Shown here one piece after another: positions 25,259 through 36,749 of a stretch of DNA of 64,000 nt. The position numbers and the translations under genes are program-made. Positions within the stretch are counted from its first letter, which is position 1. Each line of letters starts with the position of its first letter. Source of the DNA: Tillandsia leiboldiana (taxonomy: Eukaryota > Streptophyta > Magnoliopsida > Poales > Bromeliaceae); assembly GCA_029204045.2 (NCBI GenBank), contig CM055060.1, positions 50,089,526 to 50,153,525 on the forward strand, given 5' to 3'. The notes beneath the pieces are model-generated. The model was not told the origin of the DNA, did no database searches, and was given only the letters and a program-made list of their open reading frames with translations.

Positions 25259-25740
25259 GACCCAAAAGGCCTACTCGAGCCAGTCTATTCATTCTTTCTT
25301 GACCTATATGGTCTAATCTGGCATGCCATTTAACGGATTCATCATAGAGATTAGAAGAAGAAGAAACAAAAACAAACGAATCATCCTGTAGATCTAACTT
25401 AATGAAACCATTTATTAATGTACTATATCCAAATATAGTACCATAAAAGAAAATGTCAATGCGGTCTCTGTCAAAATGAAAAGAATAGCCTAAACGTAGC
25501 AAAGCTAAAACTGAACATAGATTACATCTTATACCGGGTGCATATAGCACATCCTGAAGAAGTAAAGAGCGGCCACCACACAACTTGAGTCGGTACGAAC
25601 CAACTCCAATAACTTCCTCCATTGAGCCATTCTCTAGGGTGACAAATTGTGTGCCAGTCGGTATTCGATGGTAATCTACAAATCCCACTCGACACGTACT
25701 ACGTGCTTGTTTGCTCCTGTATCCTCGATCCAATCGGGAA
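25259..25740 (-). pseudogene. Copia protease and GAG-pre-integrase region
   Basis: The minus strand gives PDWIEDTGANKHVV, the copia protease active-site box with DTGA codons at 25712-25723, then the pepsin-like phrase LQDVLYAPGIRCNLCSV and the pre-integrase phrase WHARLDHIGQERMNRLAR. A stop follows the DTGA box shortly after (VEWDL then stop), so this part is frameshifted. The protease would cleave the Gag-Pol polyprotein. The reading passes into integrase at 23028 across the solo LTR. Confidence 0.85.
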
Positions 25741-25803
25741 GAGAATTAGCTACTAAAGCATACGAGCAAACAAAACAGTGTGAGAGTGGTAGGGCAACCT
25801 TTT

Positions 25804-26426
25804 TCAGCTCAGAACAATCCCGAGCGAAATAGCCCTTCTATTTGCAGTTATAGCATTTAATTTCGCAACTTCTCTACTGCCAGCGCGCTTGCCTCTACCG
25901 CGCTTTCCAACTCCACCATGAGGAATTTGATTTTTGCTTTTCTGCGCTCCATTGTTGTAACGCTTCTTGCGCTTGGGTGTGATCCCACCGCGCTTCTCAG
26001 AGCGTGCAACAAGAGCGACAGAACGGTTCGCATCCAAGTGTTCTGCCTCAAGCTCGAGATGACGTGATATGTCATTAAACTTTTTAATGCCCTCACTGTG
26101 CGTCATCAGAAGCTTCATCTGGGACCATTCAGGGTCCAGCAGTGAACGAATCACCGCGAGAACCTGTTGCTCATCGTTGAGCTCATTTCCATCAGCCTTA
26201 CGGTCCCGAATCATAGTGTTCATCACACGAAGGTGCTCAACCATTGAGTGCTTCGGGTCCTTGATGTACTACTGAAACTTTAGATTTAAGGCACACAGCC
26301 TCGTAACTGAAGTTTGTCCAAAAGCAATCTTCAGATTTTTCCACATGTCTTTGGCAGTCTCATATGTCTCAAACTGTCCAATGAGGTCATCTTGCATGGC
26401 ATACAATATAGTATACCAAGCAGTAC
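25804..26426 (-). pseudogene. Copia gag, C-terminal two thirds
   Basis: Contains AWYTILYAMQDDLIGQFETY and ETAKDMWKNLKIAFGQTSVT, then EHLRVMNTMIRDRKADG and LDPEWSQMKLLM, which is the UBN2-type copia Gag. It ends in a basic RGRGKRAG stretch. The zinc-knuckle box at about 25820-25863 reads CYNCK, stop, KGYFARDC: a stop interrupts it and the expected His is Tyr. The N-terminal third continues at 36750, on the far side of the element inserted at 26427. Confidence 0.9.
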
Positions 26427-29400
26427 TGTCACGCCCCGGCGTCGAAACTGCGACCCGGGCTCGCCAACAGATCCGCCGCCCATACGAGAAGCCCCGTATA
26501 GACGAAGCGACTAACCTGCAAAAGAGCATCTATACTAAACAGATATCAGAGCTGAAAGTAACTGCTAGAAATAAAAACTATATACAACATAAGTCCTCAC
26601 CAAAAGTACATAAATCTCTCGAGCAGTAAAATAAATACAACTCTATACCTCACTACAAAGTTCTCTCGACATGAACTCTCAAAAGTAATAAGGGTACATC
26701 TACTCCCTGGACGATGACTGGTAGGGAACTATCTCGCGACTCCCTTACCTCGATCAGAAGAAGCAGCAACAGGGGCAGCAGGAACAGGAGTAGGAGTCCC
26801 TGTGGGAAAAGACACCACGACAGGTGTGAGAACTACGTCCCAAGTAGTTCTCAGTGGGTGCCGCCAACAAGCCCGACGGTCTGCCCACTAAGTCTACTAG
26901 AGGCATAAAGTAACAATATAAAACTGAAATAAAAGCGCTGGAAAAGTAACTCTACAGCTACTATACCTCTATCTAGATGCTCAAGAAAAGGAACAGATGA
27001 AACATGATGCATCTACTAACACACACAGTAAACTCACCAAATCTAAACTGACTGCCTCAAAGGGTCCAGTCAAACCTACGCCCACCTACTGCCGCACATC
27101 CTCAACAGGACGGGTCTACCGTAGGGTGTCCGTGATTGCCACTAACTGGCCCCGTCAGAGGGACGGCGTCGACAAGTCGCGATAGCAAGTAACAGGCCCA
27201 ACTCCGGAGTGGCTCTCGAGGGGAGCGACCCCACCGAGGAAAGTATCCGCGTATCTCTGTCGAGCTCAAATATGGCTCATGCAGGCTATAGTCCAAACCA
27301 CGATCAACAAGATCGACCAACAACACCAACTCTCAACCACAGGCTGGAAAACCACACAGCTGGGGCCACAGTCCACCAGACGGCTCCCACAACAGAACAC
27401 TAAACTCATAGGAAAGACCGACACCACAAGGGTTCGGAAACCCGATAGACCGGTGCCAAGAACCCTATCAAACAAGAACAGACTCTAGGCTCCGCCTATC
27501 GAAGTTCCCGATCCCCTTATAGTTCGGGAAAGCAAAACCTCGGTACGACACGCAGAAAGCACCAACAGGGCCCGAAAGTCCCGGGAGACCTACACCTACA
27601 ACCCTATCAAACAAGAACAGGTCCCAGGCTCGGCCCCCCGTGGCTTTCGTCCCGACAAAGGAACGGCCCCTAGAACCCAGATCACTCGAATCCTTTCGAG
27701 TGGGGAGATTTACAAGAAAAAGCTGACATTTGTTATTAAAAATCATTTGATCTAGAAGAAATCCATATTTAATGATTTTAGTTCTCTTTGGAAAAATAGT
27801 TAGAAAAATAAGTGTTTTACCCAAGCCCCGAAGGGCTGATGCCTTTGTCCAATCACACAAGAACAGACTCCAGCGGCCCTTCGATGCTTGGAAGAAAATA
27901 TTGGTAGACTAAAATCATGTGTATGTCGAAAAGGGTTCTGGGTTCTAGGTCCGGCTAACACTAGTAAACTACTGCCACTAACACAGTGGCGACAACCCAA
28001 ACAGGGAAAAACAAGATCTTCCGGGTCCACCGTTTATCCCAAACGGTTCCCGGTACAGACAAGCGAAACACAATATCTACCAGACCCCACTCGGCTCCCA
28101 AGCACGAGTGCAAATGCATCCCACACTAAAAGAAGTCCCGACCGCTCGGCCTACTACCCGGGCGAGGATAACACTAAGTCCAGGAATGAAACATAAAGTG
28201 AGGATGTCTAAACATAAATAACCCTAGCCCAAGTGAGGGTTTTCTACTGGTCTGGTTATACATGCAACATATGACGGGGGTGCTAGGTCAGGTTCCAAGA
28301 TAACAAATATTAACATGATAGTAGGAAGCAAGAGATCACAAGATCGACAGATAAAACAAGGAACAACAATTCCTACACTCTAGCATGCTACCCAAATCCA
28401 ATCACTATCATGCATGATTCTATATCAATAGAATTAGAGCACAGTCCATAGATCTTGAAAGCAAGCCACCCACCTGAAAACGCTAACTGTCCGGAGTCGT
28501 ACAGCTGAGAAAACCAGGAAAATAACAGCTCTAAGTCCAACAGGTTCAGCACAGTCCACAATCCCTCCTGGGTACAATAAAAGGCTACAGTTACACATGA
28601 GTTCCCAAAACTGCTCTTCCAACCACATACAATTTCAGTCCCAAAGATGCTTAAATTTCACCTGCTGATAATGCCTATAAAATTCCCAGAAAAATATCAC
28701 AGCGATCCTCACGTCGATATCTTCGAAACGGTACCTTTCACGCCCAAATCTGAGTTCCGAAGGTCAAGATACAAATTCGGCAAGGCAGTATACTCAAAAG
28801 ATTACTGCCCAAAAACTGTAGCACTGAATACAGGAAAAACGGGATTTTCACCTCCAAAAGAAACTCTGGAAAAATCCAAGAAAAATACGAGCTTGTTCCT
28901 TGTGATCTGTAGATGAAAAACTTGTATAAGCACGCCTCAATCCGACGCTCGTACGCAAAGATATGGCTAAAACACTCCAATGCTGTCCCTAAAACCAGAC
29001 AGAAAAAGGGGGTCACAAGGCATCTCGGGATCCGTGCCAAAAACTCGGAATGGGAGAGCGCGATCAATACGAAAGATGAAGCCCTACCTCTTAGGAGTCT
29101 GCCGGCGAAAGAATCGCTGAAAAGGGACCTCGGGGTAGCCCAGGGGAGCTAAAACACTGCTGCTGCGCCGAAGAAGAACACAGGAATGCAACGTTGCGCC
29201 GTGCCGTAAAATGGGAAACCTCGGGATGCGTGCTCCTAAAATCCTAGAACTTGGCAGGAAGATCAAGGATTAAGAGGTGAACAAATCTCCTAAAGGTGGC
29301 TCGGGCAGATGATGCGCAGGTTGAGAGAAAAAAGCCAAAGAAGAGGGCTCGGGCAGGTATTTATAGTGCAGGAGGAACAAATGGGAAAATTCCCATTTTG

Positions 29401-30295
29401 TCCCAAGTTTCGGGCGCCCGGAACCTTTCGGGCGCGCACAGTGCGGCCCGGCCCACGGTTTTTCGGGCGCGCACAGTGCGGCCCGGCCCGCTACACGCCG
29501 TCGGACAGGATCCGCGCTTCGTCCGACCCGCCCCAGCGCCCGCCACGTGTCCCCGGAACACGCTGCAGCCGTGCAAGCCACCGCGGAGAGCGCCACGTGT
29601 CCCTGCCCGCGTCAACGCGGTAGGTGGCGCCCGCGAATCAGCGGGCGCCACGTGGCACCGCCCACGTCGCCCGCGCCTGCCCCGCGTACGGCCACCTGCC
29701 CGCGGTACGGCGCCCGCCCCCGACACCTGCCCCGCGCGCTGCGTGGACCGCGCGCTCGTGCGCCCGCCAACCGGGTGCTGCCACATGGCGCGCCCCCGGT
29801 CCACGCCTCCCCGCACGCACCCGCGGACCGAGCGCACCTGAGCCGCCCAATCAGGCGCTGCCACGTGGCGCGCCCCCGGTCCACGCGCCCCGCGGTGCAC
29901 CCCGGTCCAAACCCTTGCACTCCGTGGACCCGGCCGCGTGCGCCAGCCAATCCAGGCCTGCCACGTGGCACCCCCGCCGGTCCACGGCTCCCCCATGCAC
30001 CAGAAAAGCTGTAAAACTTCCGGGAGTCCGTTTTTGGCCATCCGGACTCAGAATTTGGCAAACAAAAAGCCATTTCCAAGCGTTTTTCCGTGCTGAATCC
30101 ATTTCCGCCGTCTGTTTGGCCTAATTCTTTCTCAGAATTTCGGCAAACCCAGCCGAAAGCCAACACAGCTAATAAAACCTTACAGGGTCCATCTGTGGCA
30201 TCCCATTGATGCACCATGGGCCAGATACACCAACACCAGGTGTTCTAACAGTGGATCTATCGGAAGAATGCTGCATGGGGTTCGGGGGTCCTACA
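26427..30295 (-). repeat. 3' LTR of the gag-only element
   Basis: 3869 bp, tgtcacgccc to tcctaca. TATA box (minus) is at 29358-29365, with a GC-rich U3 carrying several CACGTG(G/T)C motifs at about 29540-29970. A phrase cgggcgcgcacagtgcggcc is duplicated at about 29428 and 29466. Open frames in the GC-rich block (up to about 226 codons on both strands) have no recognisable domain and are best read as compositional. Confidence 0.93.
29358..29365 (-). promoter_or_regulatory. LTR TATA box (TATAAATA)
   Basis: On the minus strand, at the end of the GC-rich U3 block. The duplicate is in the other LTR at 35812-35819. Confidence 0.6.
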
Positions 30296-31064
30296 TCCTC
30301 CCCCACTAAAAGGAAGTTTCGTCCCCGAAACAAAAACACGCCACAACAATAAAACTAAAACAATCAAAACAACCAAGAACGCAACACCAAACTAACAAGA
30401 AAGATACGGCTCCATCAGCAGGAAAGTCATCAACTCCAACCCTCGATTTAGAAAATAGCTGAAATTAGCGAAAAGTCTGAAAATTTTGAAAAATCAGTGC
30501 CTTCGCCCCAATCAAATAAGAACAGGTTCGGGCACTGTCTCCATTTCTGAAGCAATCTTTCGAAGTTTTCGTCCTGTTCATAAATTTCAGTACAAAGGCG
30601 AGAAAACTGAGAGAAGTGTTGGTGACGTTCCTGCTGTGGCCACAAAAGAAAGCTGTCACTAACCGAGACTCCTAAGGGCACAACCTCTAGTCCTAACATC
30701 ACAACTGCTCCCGAGGTGGCGTCTGTCCAAAGCCGCTGAGGCTGATGCTGCTGGAAGGATATGCCGACAATCCGAGAAAACGAACTCCTCCAGTCCAACT
30801 CACAGAAGGATAACTGCTCTCATTCCATTATCAGTCGTAGCACTGCACCGTACCAACAGTCCAACATGTGTGCTCAATCCAAGTCCTGGTGCTGTCCTTG
30901 AATCGCCACATCAGCCGGCGAAGTCCCAAGTCTCAACTGCACTGATCATACACCGCGAATCTCCTCTATTCATAGGATACAGGGAAGAATCCAATCGCTA
31001 AAACATGTAGCAGAAATTCCTAACCCATACCCATGCAAAGATGCTGATGCAGATACTCAACTAA
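30296..31064 (-). other. PPT, conserved hairpin motif and noncoding 3' core
   Basis: The minus strand reads tagtgggggagga before the LTR (PPT). GTTTCG....CGAAAC lies at 30316-30331. The rest (about 730 bp) has no frame with retroviral domains, so the sequence where pol would lie is missing rather than decayed. Confidence 0.75.
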
Positions 31065-32588
31065 TCATGCAGAAGAATGCAGCGGTAATGAAATGCTCAA
31101 CTCAGCTAACTGAAATAAAATCATACCTGCCGCGGCATGATCCGCTGCCGGGGTGACCTCCAACAGGGCTGCATAAACCCGTCCACTGGGTGCCGCAGAT
31201 CGTCGTCCCGACTGTCCCGACGTCGTGGCCCACTCTGTCTGCTGGTGTGTCGGAGGGGTTCCCGCTGCATGGATGGGCAAGGGGGGTGCCGTCGCAATCG
31301 GCCGCACTGACAAAATGGCCTGGGGGCAAGCTGCACGGAAATGTCCCAACTCTCCACAGAGGAAACACCGCCCCTGTCTCTGATCACACTGCGACGGTAG
31401 ATGAGGCCCGCCACAGATGACACACCGCTCCTGTCGCTGATGCCGATACCGATGATGCTGCTGCTGGGGCTCACCAGATCTCCGGCGCCTACGAAACCCA
31501 CGACCCTCATGATGAGATCGTGGAGGTCTCGGAGGTCCCTGCCGGCTCGTCTGACCCTCATCATCCGGTGCTGGGCGCTTCGCCCCAGGAATCACTACGG
31601 GGGCTAGAGCCACCTCTGACATCACTGCCTCTCCAGACTCAACATATAACGCCTGCTCCATCGATGCCTCCAAAGTTTGTAATCTGCAGGAGCGAACAAG
31701 CTGATAAATATCCCGGCGCAGCCCCCGCTCGAACATGTAGATCCGGTGAGACTCGTCCCTGGCCACGTGAGGCATACTAGCCAACAGCTGATTGAATTCG
31801 GCTATGTATGCATTCACGGGCCGATCTCCCTGGCGGAGATTTCTCAGCTGCTCCTCCAATCTCTGGCGAACACTCTCAGGAAAGAAGGCCCCTAAAAGAA
31901 GTCTGCGGAACTCCGTCCAGGGAAGAATCTGCGTCCCAGGCGGACCAGCAGGCCGCACACGCCGCCACCAAGCCTCGGCGTTGCCCTCCAAGTAGTGTGT
32001 AGCCAAAAAGACCCGAAATCGATCCTCAACGAACAAACTCTCAAAATGACGCTCCATGGCCGTGATCCAAGACTCTGCCTCCCACGGCTCAGCACTCATA
32101 CCAAAAAAACGGGGTGGATCAAATCGGCGGAACCTCATCAGCAGATCCACCACCGCACTCTGCTCAGCCGAAGACAAAGGTCCCGTCGACCTTGGAGGTG
32201 GTATGCTAGAAACCGGCTTGACAGGAATAGCCGGCGCTGACGGAACTACAGGGGGCGCCACAGCTGGCGAAGAAGGCACAGGCGAACACTCAGGGGGTGC
32301 TACCACTGGCTGCGTCCTCTGCTCTAAAAGATGCATCATCCGACCGAAGGCCTCCTCCTGGCGCCGAGAAGCCTCCTCCTGGCGCTGAGATGTCTCCTCC
32401 TGGCGCCGAGATGTCTCCTCCTGGCGCCGAGATGTCTCCTCCTGGCGCCGCACCGCCTCAGACAACTGTGCCACCTGGGCACGGAGCTCCAGAACCTCCC
32501 TCTGCTGTCCCTGCCCCGAGTCCTCCTGCTCGGGCACATCGGAGGGGAAAGGCTGAGAACGCGTCTGTACCCTGCGTCGGGGAGGCAT
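31065..32588 (-). CDS. gag: Intact Gag protein of the TR-GAG element (507 aa)
   Basis: An uninterrupted frame. I take MPPRRRVQTRSQ (ATG at 32586-32588) as the start, because this basic opening is typical of plant gypsy Gags and the upstream 20 codons lie in the leader. Order: basic N-terminus; a run of RRQEETS-type heptads (roughly residues 55-85), likely a short coiled coil; a Pro/Val/Ser-rich linker; the retrotransposon Gag core with AESWITAMERHFESLFVEDR and YLEGNAEAWWRRV; then FFPESVRQRLEEQLRNLRQG and DESHRIYMFERGLRRD; then two zinc knuckles, CVICGGPHLPSQC and CFLCGELGHFRAAC (the second at about 31328-31369). Near the C-terminus the phrase SGRVYAALL followed by AAGMI marks the usual Gag/protease junction. 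The last 17 residues after it are unrelated read-through. Gag would form the virus-like particle and package element RNA. Confidence 0.9.
   Translation of the reverse strand: MPPRRRVQTRSQPFPSDVPEQEDSGQGQQREVLELRAQVAQLSEAVRRQEETSRRQEETSRRQEETSQRQEEASRRQEEAFGRMMHLLEQRTQPVVAPPECSPVPSSPAVAPPVVPSAPAIPVKPVSSIPPPRSTGPLSSAEQSAVVDLLMRFRRFDPPRFFGMSAEPWEAESWITAMERHFESLFVEDRFRVFLATHYLEGNAEAWWRRVRPAGPPGTQILPWTEFRRLLLGAFFPESVRQRLEEQLRNLRQGDRPVNAYIAEFNQLLASMPHVARDESHRIYMFERGLRRDIYQLVRSCRLQTLEASMEQALYVESGEAVMSEVALAPVVIPGAKRPAPDDEGQTSRQGPPRPPRSHHEGRGFRRRRRSGEPQQQHHRYRHQRQERCVICGGPHLPSQCDQRQGRCFLCGELGHFRAACPQAILSVRPIATAPPLPIHAAGTPPTHQQTEWATTSGQSGRRSAAPSGRVYAALLEVTPAADHAAAGMILFQLAELSISLPLHSSA
32362..32455 (-). 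repeat. 21-bp minisatellite coding for Gag heptads
   Basis: The 21-bp unit ctcctggcgccgagatgtct is repeated about four to five times in frame, giving RRQEETS repeats. It is in-frame with the Gag ORF, so copy-number change alters Gag length by seven residues without a frameshift. Confidence 0.85.
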
Positions 32589-32631
32589 CGTGCCTACCTG
32601 CAACACACAAGCAATCATCAGGACCGTACCA

Positions 32632-32888
32632 AACAACACTCGACCCAATCCAGCGAAAGTCTAGGACATGTCATCCATTCCCTAGCATTATGTTGTCTGC
32701 AGCCAACATAATCGCTTAGGAGAATAAACATGCCAATCACTCATCCCATCCCTTGGGAGAGGCATAAAACTCAATCAAGACTCTCGCTAACAGTCACGAC
32801 TCTCACGTAGTCATCCTAATGTCCAACCACAAGCTTAGGGTTTCTAAGTCCACATGACCTACAACCTAGGCTCTGATACCACCTAATC
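32632..32888 (-). other. 5' leader and primer binding site of the gag-only element
   Basis: The PBS (minus strand TGGTATCAGAGC) is at 32870-32881, seven bases from the 5' LTR. The leader resembles 7286-7550 closely, including the phrase attatgttgtctgcagccaa and the stretch up to the PBS. Confidence 0.85.
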
Positions 32889-35800
32889 TGTCACGCCCCG
32901 GCGTCGAAACTGCAACCCGAGCTCGCCAACAGATCCGCCGCCCATACGAGAAGCCCCGTATAGACGAAGCGACTAACCTGCAAAAGAGCATCTATACTAA
33001 ACAGATATCAGAGCTGAAAGTAACTGCTAGAAATAAAAACTATATACAACATAAGTCCTCACCAAAAGTACATAAATCTCTCGAGCAGTAAAATAAATAC
33101 AACTCTATACCTCACTACAAAGTTCTCTCAACATGAACTCTCAAAAGTAATAAGGGTACATCTACTCCCTGGACGATGACTGGTAGGGAACTATCTCGCG
33201 ACTCCCTTACCTCGATCAGAAGAAGCAGCAACAGGGGCAGCAGGAACAGGAGTAGGAGTCCCTGTGGGAAAAGACACCACGATGGGTGTGAGAACTACGT
33301 CCCAAGTAGTTCTCAGTGGGTGCCGCCAACAAGCCCGACGGTCTGCCCACTAAGTCTACTAGAGGCATAAAGTAACAATATAAAACTGAAATGAAAGGGC
33401 TGGAAAAGTAACTCTATAGCTACTATGCCTCTATCTAGATGCTCAAGAAAAGGAACAGATGAAACATGATGCATCTACTAACACACACAGTAAACTCACC
33501 AAATCTAAACTGACTGCCTCAAAGGGTCCAGTCAAACCTGCGCCCACCTACTGCCGCACATCCTCAACAGGACGGGTCCGTAGGGTGTCCGTGACTTCCA
33601 CTAACTGGCCCCGTCAGAAGGACGGCGTCGACAAGTCGCGATAGCAAGTAACAGGCCCAACTCCGGAGTGGCTCTCGAGGGGAGCGACCCCACCGAGGAA
33701 AGTATCCGCGTATCTCTGTCGAGCTCAAATATGGCTCATGCAGGCTATAGTCCAAACCACGATCAACAAGATCGACCAACAACACCAACTCTCAACCACA
33801 GGCTGGAAAACCACACAGCTGGGGCCACCGTCCACCAGACGGCTCCCACAACAGAACACTAAACTCATAGGAAAGACCGACACCATAAGGGTTCGGAAAC
33901 CCGATAGACAGGTGCCAAGAACCCTATCAAACAAGAACAGACTCTAGGCTCCGCCTATCGAAGTTCCCGATCCCCTTATAGTTCGGGAAAGCAAAACCTC
34001 GGTACGACACGCAGAAAGCACCAACAGGGCCCGAAAGTCCCGGGAGACCTACACCTACAACCCTATCAAACAAGAACAGGTTCCAGGCTCGGCCCCCCGT
34101 GGCTTTCGTCCGGACAAAGGAACGGCCCCTAGAACCCAGATCACTCGAATACTTTCGAGTGGGGAGATTTACAAGAAAAAAGTGACATTTGTTATTGAAA
34201 ATCATTTGATCTAGAAGAAATCCATATTTAATGATTTTAGTTTGGAAAAACAGTTAGAAAAATAAGTGTTTTACCCAAGCCCCGAAGGGCTGATGCCTTT
34301 GTCCAATCACACAAGAACAGACTCCAGCGGCCCTTCGATGCTTGGAAGAAAATATTGGTAGACTAAAATCATGTGTATGTCGAAAAGGGTTCTGGGTTCT
34401 AGGTCCGGCTAACACTAGTAAACTACTGCCACTAACACAGTGGCGACAACCCAAACAGGGAAAAACAAGATCTTCCGGGTCCACCGTTTATCCCAAACGG
34501 TTCCCGGTACAGACAAGCGAAACACAATATCTACCAGACCCCACTCGGCTCCCAAGCACGAGTGCAAATGCATCCCACACTAAAAGAAGTCCCGACCGCT
34601 CGGCCCACTACCCGGGCGAGGATAACACTAAGTCCAGGAATGAAACATAAAGTGAGGATGTCTAAACATAAATAACCCTAGCCCAAGTGAGGGTTTTCTA
34701 CTGGTCTGGTTATACATGCAACATATGACGGGGGTGCTAGGTCAGGTTCCAAGATAACAAATATTAACATGATAGTAGGAAGCAAGAGATCACAAGATCG
34801 ACAGATAAAACAAGGAACAACAATTCCTACACTCTAGCATGCTACCCAAATCCAATCACTATCATGCATGATTCTATATCAATAGAATTAGAGCACAGTC
34901 CATAGATCTTGAAAGCAAGCCACCCACCTGAAAACGCTAACTGTCCGGAGTCGTACAGCTGAGAAAAACAGGAAAATAACAGCTCTAAGTCCAACAGGTT
35001 CAGCACAGTCCACAATCCCTCCTGGGTACAATAAAAGGCTACAGTTACACATGAGTTCCCAAAACTGCTCTTCCAACCACATACAATTTCAGTCCCAAAG
35101 ATGCTTAAATTTCATCTGTTGATAATGCCTATAAAATTCCTAGAAAAATATCACAGCGATCCTCGCGTCGATATCTTCGAAACGGTACCTTGCACGCCCA
35201 AATCCGAGTTCCGAAGGTCAAGATACAAATTCGGCAAGGCAGTATACTCAAAAGATTACTGCACAAAAACTGTAGCACTGAATACAGGAAAAACGGGATT
35301 TTCACCTCCAAAAGAAACTCTGGAAAAATCCAAGAAAAATACGAGCTTGTTCATTGTGATCTGTAGATGAAAAACTTGTATAAGCACGCCTCAATCCGAC
35401 GCTCGTACGCAAAGATATGGCTAAAACACTCCAATGTTGTCCCTAAAACCAGACAGAAAAAGGGGGTCACAAGGAATCTCGGGATCCGTGCCAAAAACTC
35501 GGAATGGGAGAGCGCGATCAATACAAAAGATGAAACCCTTCCTCTTAGGAGTCTGTCGGCGAAAGAATCGCTGAAAAAGGACCTCGGGGCAGCCCAGGGG
35601 AGCTAAAACACTGCTGCTGCGCCGAAGAAGAACACAAGAATGCAACGTTGCGCCGCGCCGTAAAATGGGGAACCTCGGGATGTGTGCTCCTAAAATCCTA
35701 GAACTTGGCAGGAAGATCAAGGATTAAGAGGTGAACAAATCTCCTAAAGGTGGCTCGGGCAGATGATGCGCAGGTTGAGAGAAAAAAGCCAAAGAAGAGG

Positions 35801-36749
35801 GCTCGGGCAGGTATTTATAGTGCAGGAGGAACAAATGGGAAAATTCCCATTTTGTCCCAAGTTTCGGGCGCCCGGAACCTTTCGGGCGCGCACAGTGCGG
35901 CCCGGCCCACGGTTTTTCGGGCGCGCACAGTGCGGCCCGGCCCGCTACACGCCGTCGGACAGGATCCGCGCTTCGTCCGACCCGCCCCAGCGCCCGCCAC
36001 GTGTCCCCGGAACACGCTGCAGCCGTGCAAGCCACCGCGGAGAGCGCCACGTGTCCCTGCCCGCGTCAACGCGGTAGGTGGCGCCTGCGAATCAGCGGGC
36101 GCCACGTAGCACCGCCCACGTCGCCCGCGCCTGCCCCGCGTACGGCCACCTGCCCGCGGTACGGCGCCCGCCCCCGACACCTGCCCCGCGCGCTGCGTGG
36201 ACCGCGCGCTCGTGCGCCCGCCAACCGGGTGCTGCCACGTGGCGCGCCCCCGGTCCACGCCTCCCCGCACGCACCCGCGGACCGAGCGCACCTGAGCCGC
36301 CCAATCAGGCGCTGCCACGTGGCGCGCCCCCGGTCCACGCGCCCCGCGGTGCACCCCGGTCCAAACCCTTGCACTCCGTGGACCCGGCCGCGTGCGCCGG
36401 CCAATCCAGGCCTGCCACGTGGCACCCCCGCCGGTCCACGGCTCCCCCATGCACCAGAAAAGCTGTAAAACTTCCGGGAGTCCGTTTTTGGCCATCCGGA
36501 CTCAGAATTTGGCAAACAAAAAGCCATTTCCAAGCGTTTTTCCGTGCTGAATCCATTTCCGCCGTCTGTTTGGCCTAATTCTTTCTCATAATTTTGGCAA
36601 ACCCAGCCGAAAGCCAACACAGCTAATAAAACCTTACAGGGTCCATCTGTGGCATCCCATTGATGCACCATGGGCCAGATACACCAACACCAGGTGTTCT
36701 AACAGTGGATCCATCGGAAGAATGCTGCATGGGGTTCGGGGGTCCTACA
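32889..36749 (-). repeat. 5' LTR of the gag-only element
   Basis: 3861 bp, a near copy of 26427-30295. TATA box is at 35812-35819 (minus) and CACGTG motifs at about 35997-36424. It is followed by agtac and the resumed copia gag. Confidence 0.93.
35812..35819 (-). promoter_or_regulatory. LTR TATA box (TATAAATA) of the 5' LTR
   Basis: The promoter copy that would drive full-length transcription of the gag-only element. Confidence 0.6.

Larger units (their letters stand above)
26427..36749 (-). mobile_element. Complete gag-only LTR retrotransposon (TR-GAG type)
   Basis: 10.3-kb element with LTRs 26427-30295 and 32889-36749, PBS (32870-32881), PPT (about 30296-30312) and a perfect target duplication agtac (26422-26426 and 36750-36754) inside the copia gag. 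The 2.6-kb core encodes one long Gag ORF and no protease, RT, RNase H or integrase. Non-autonomous elements with this layout are known in plants as TR-GAG elements. The LTRs look almost identical over long stretches, with a few substitutions and short indels (for example an about 5-bp loss near 34240), which suggests a recent insertion. Movement would need Pol supplied by a relative. Confidence 0.92.

Noticed and set aside
29296..30217. Overlapping GC-rich frames of 155-226 codons on both strands (also 35750-36671)
   Set aside because: They lie in the U3 of the LTRs, occur on both strands in several frames and have an Ala/Pro/Arg-rich composition typical of GC-rich noncoding DNA.
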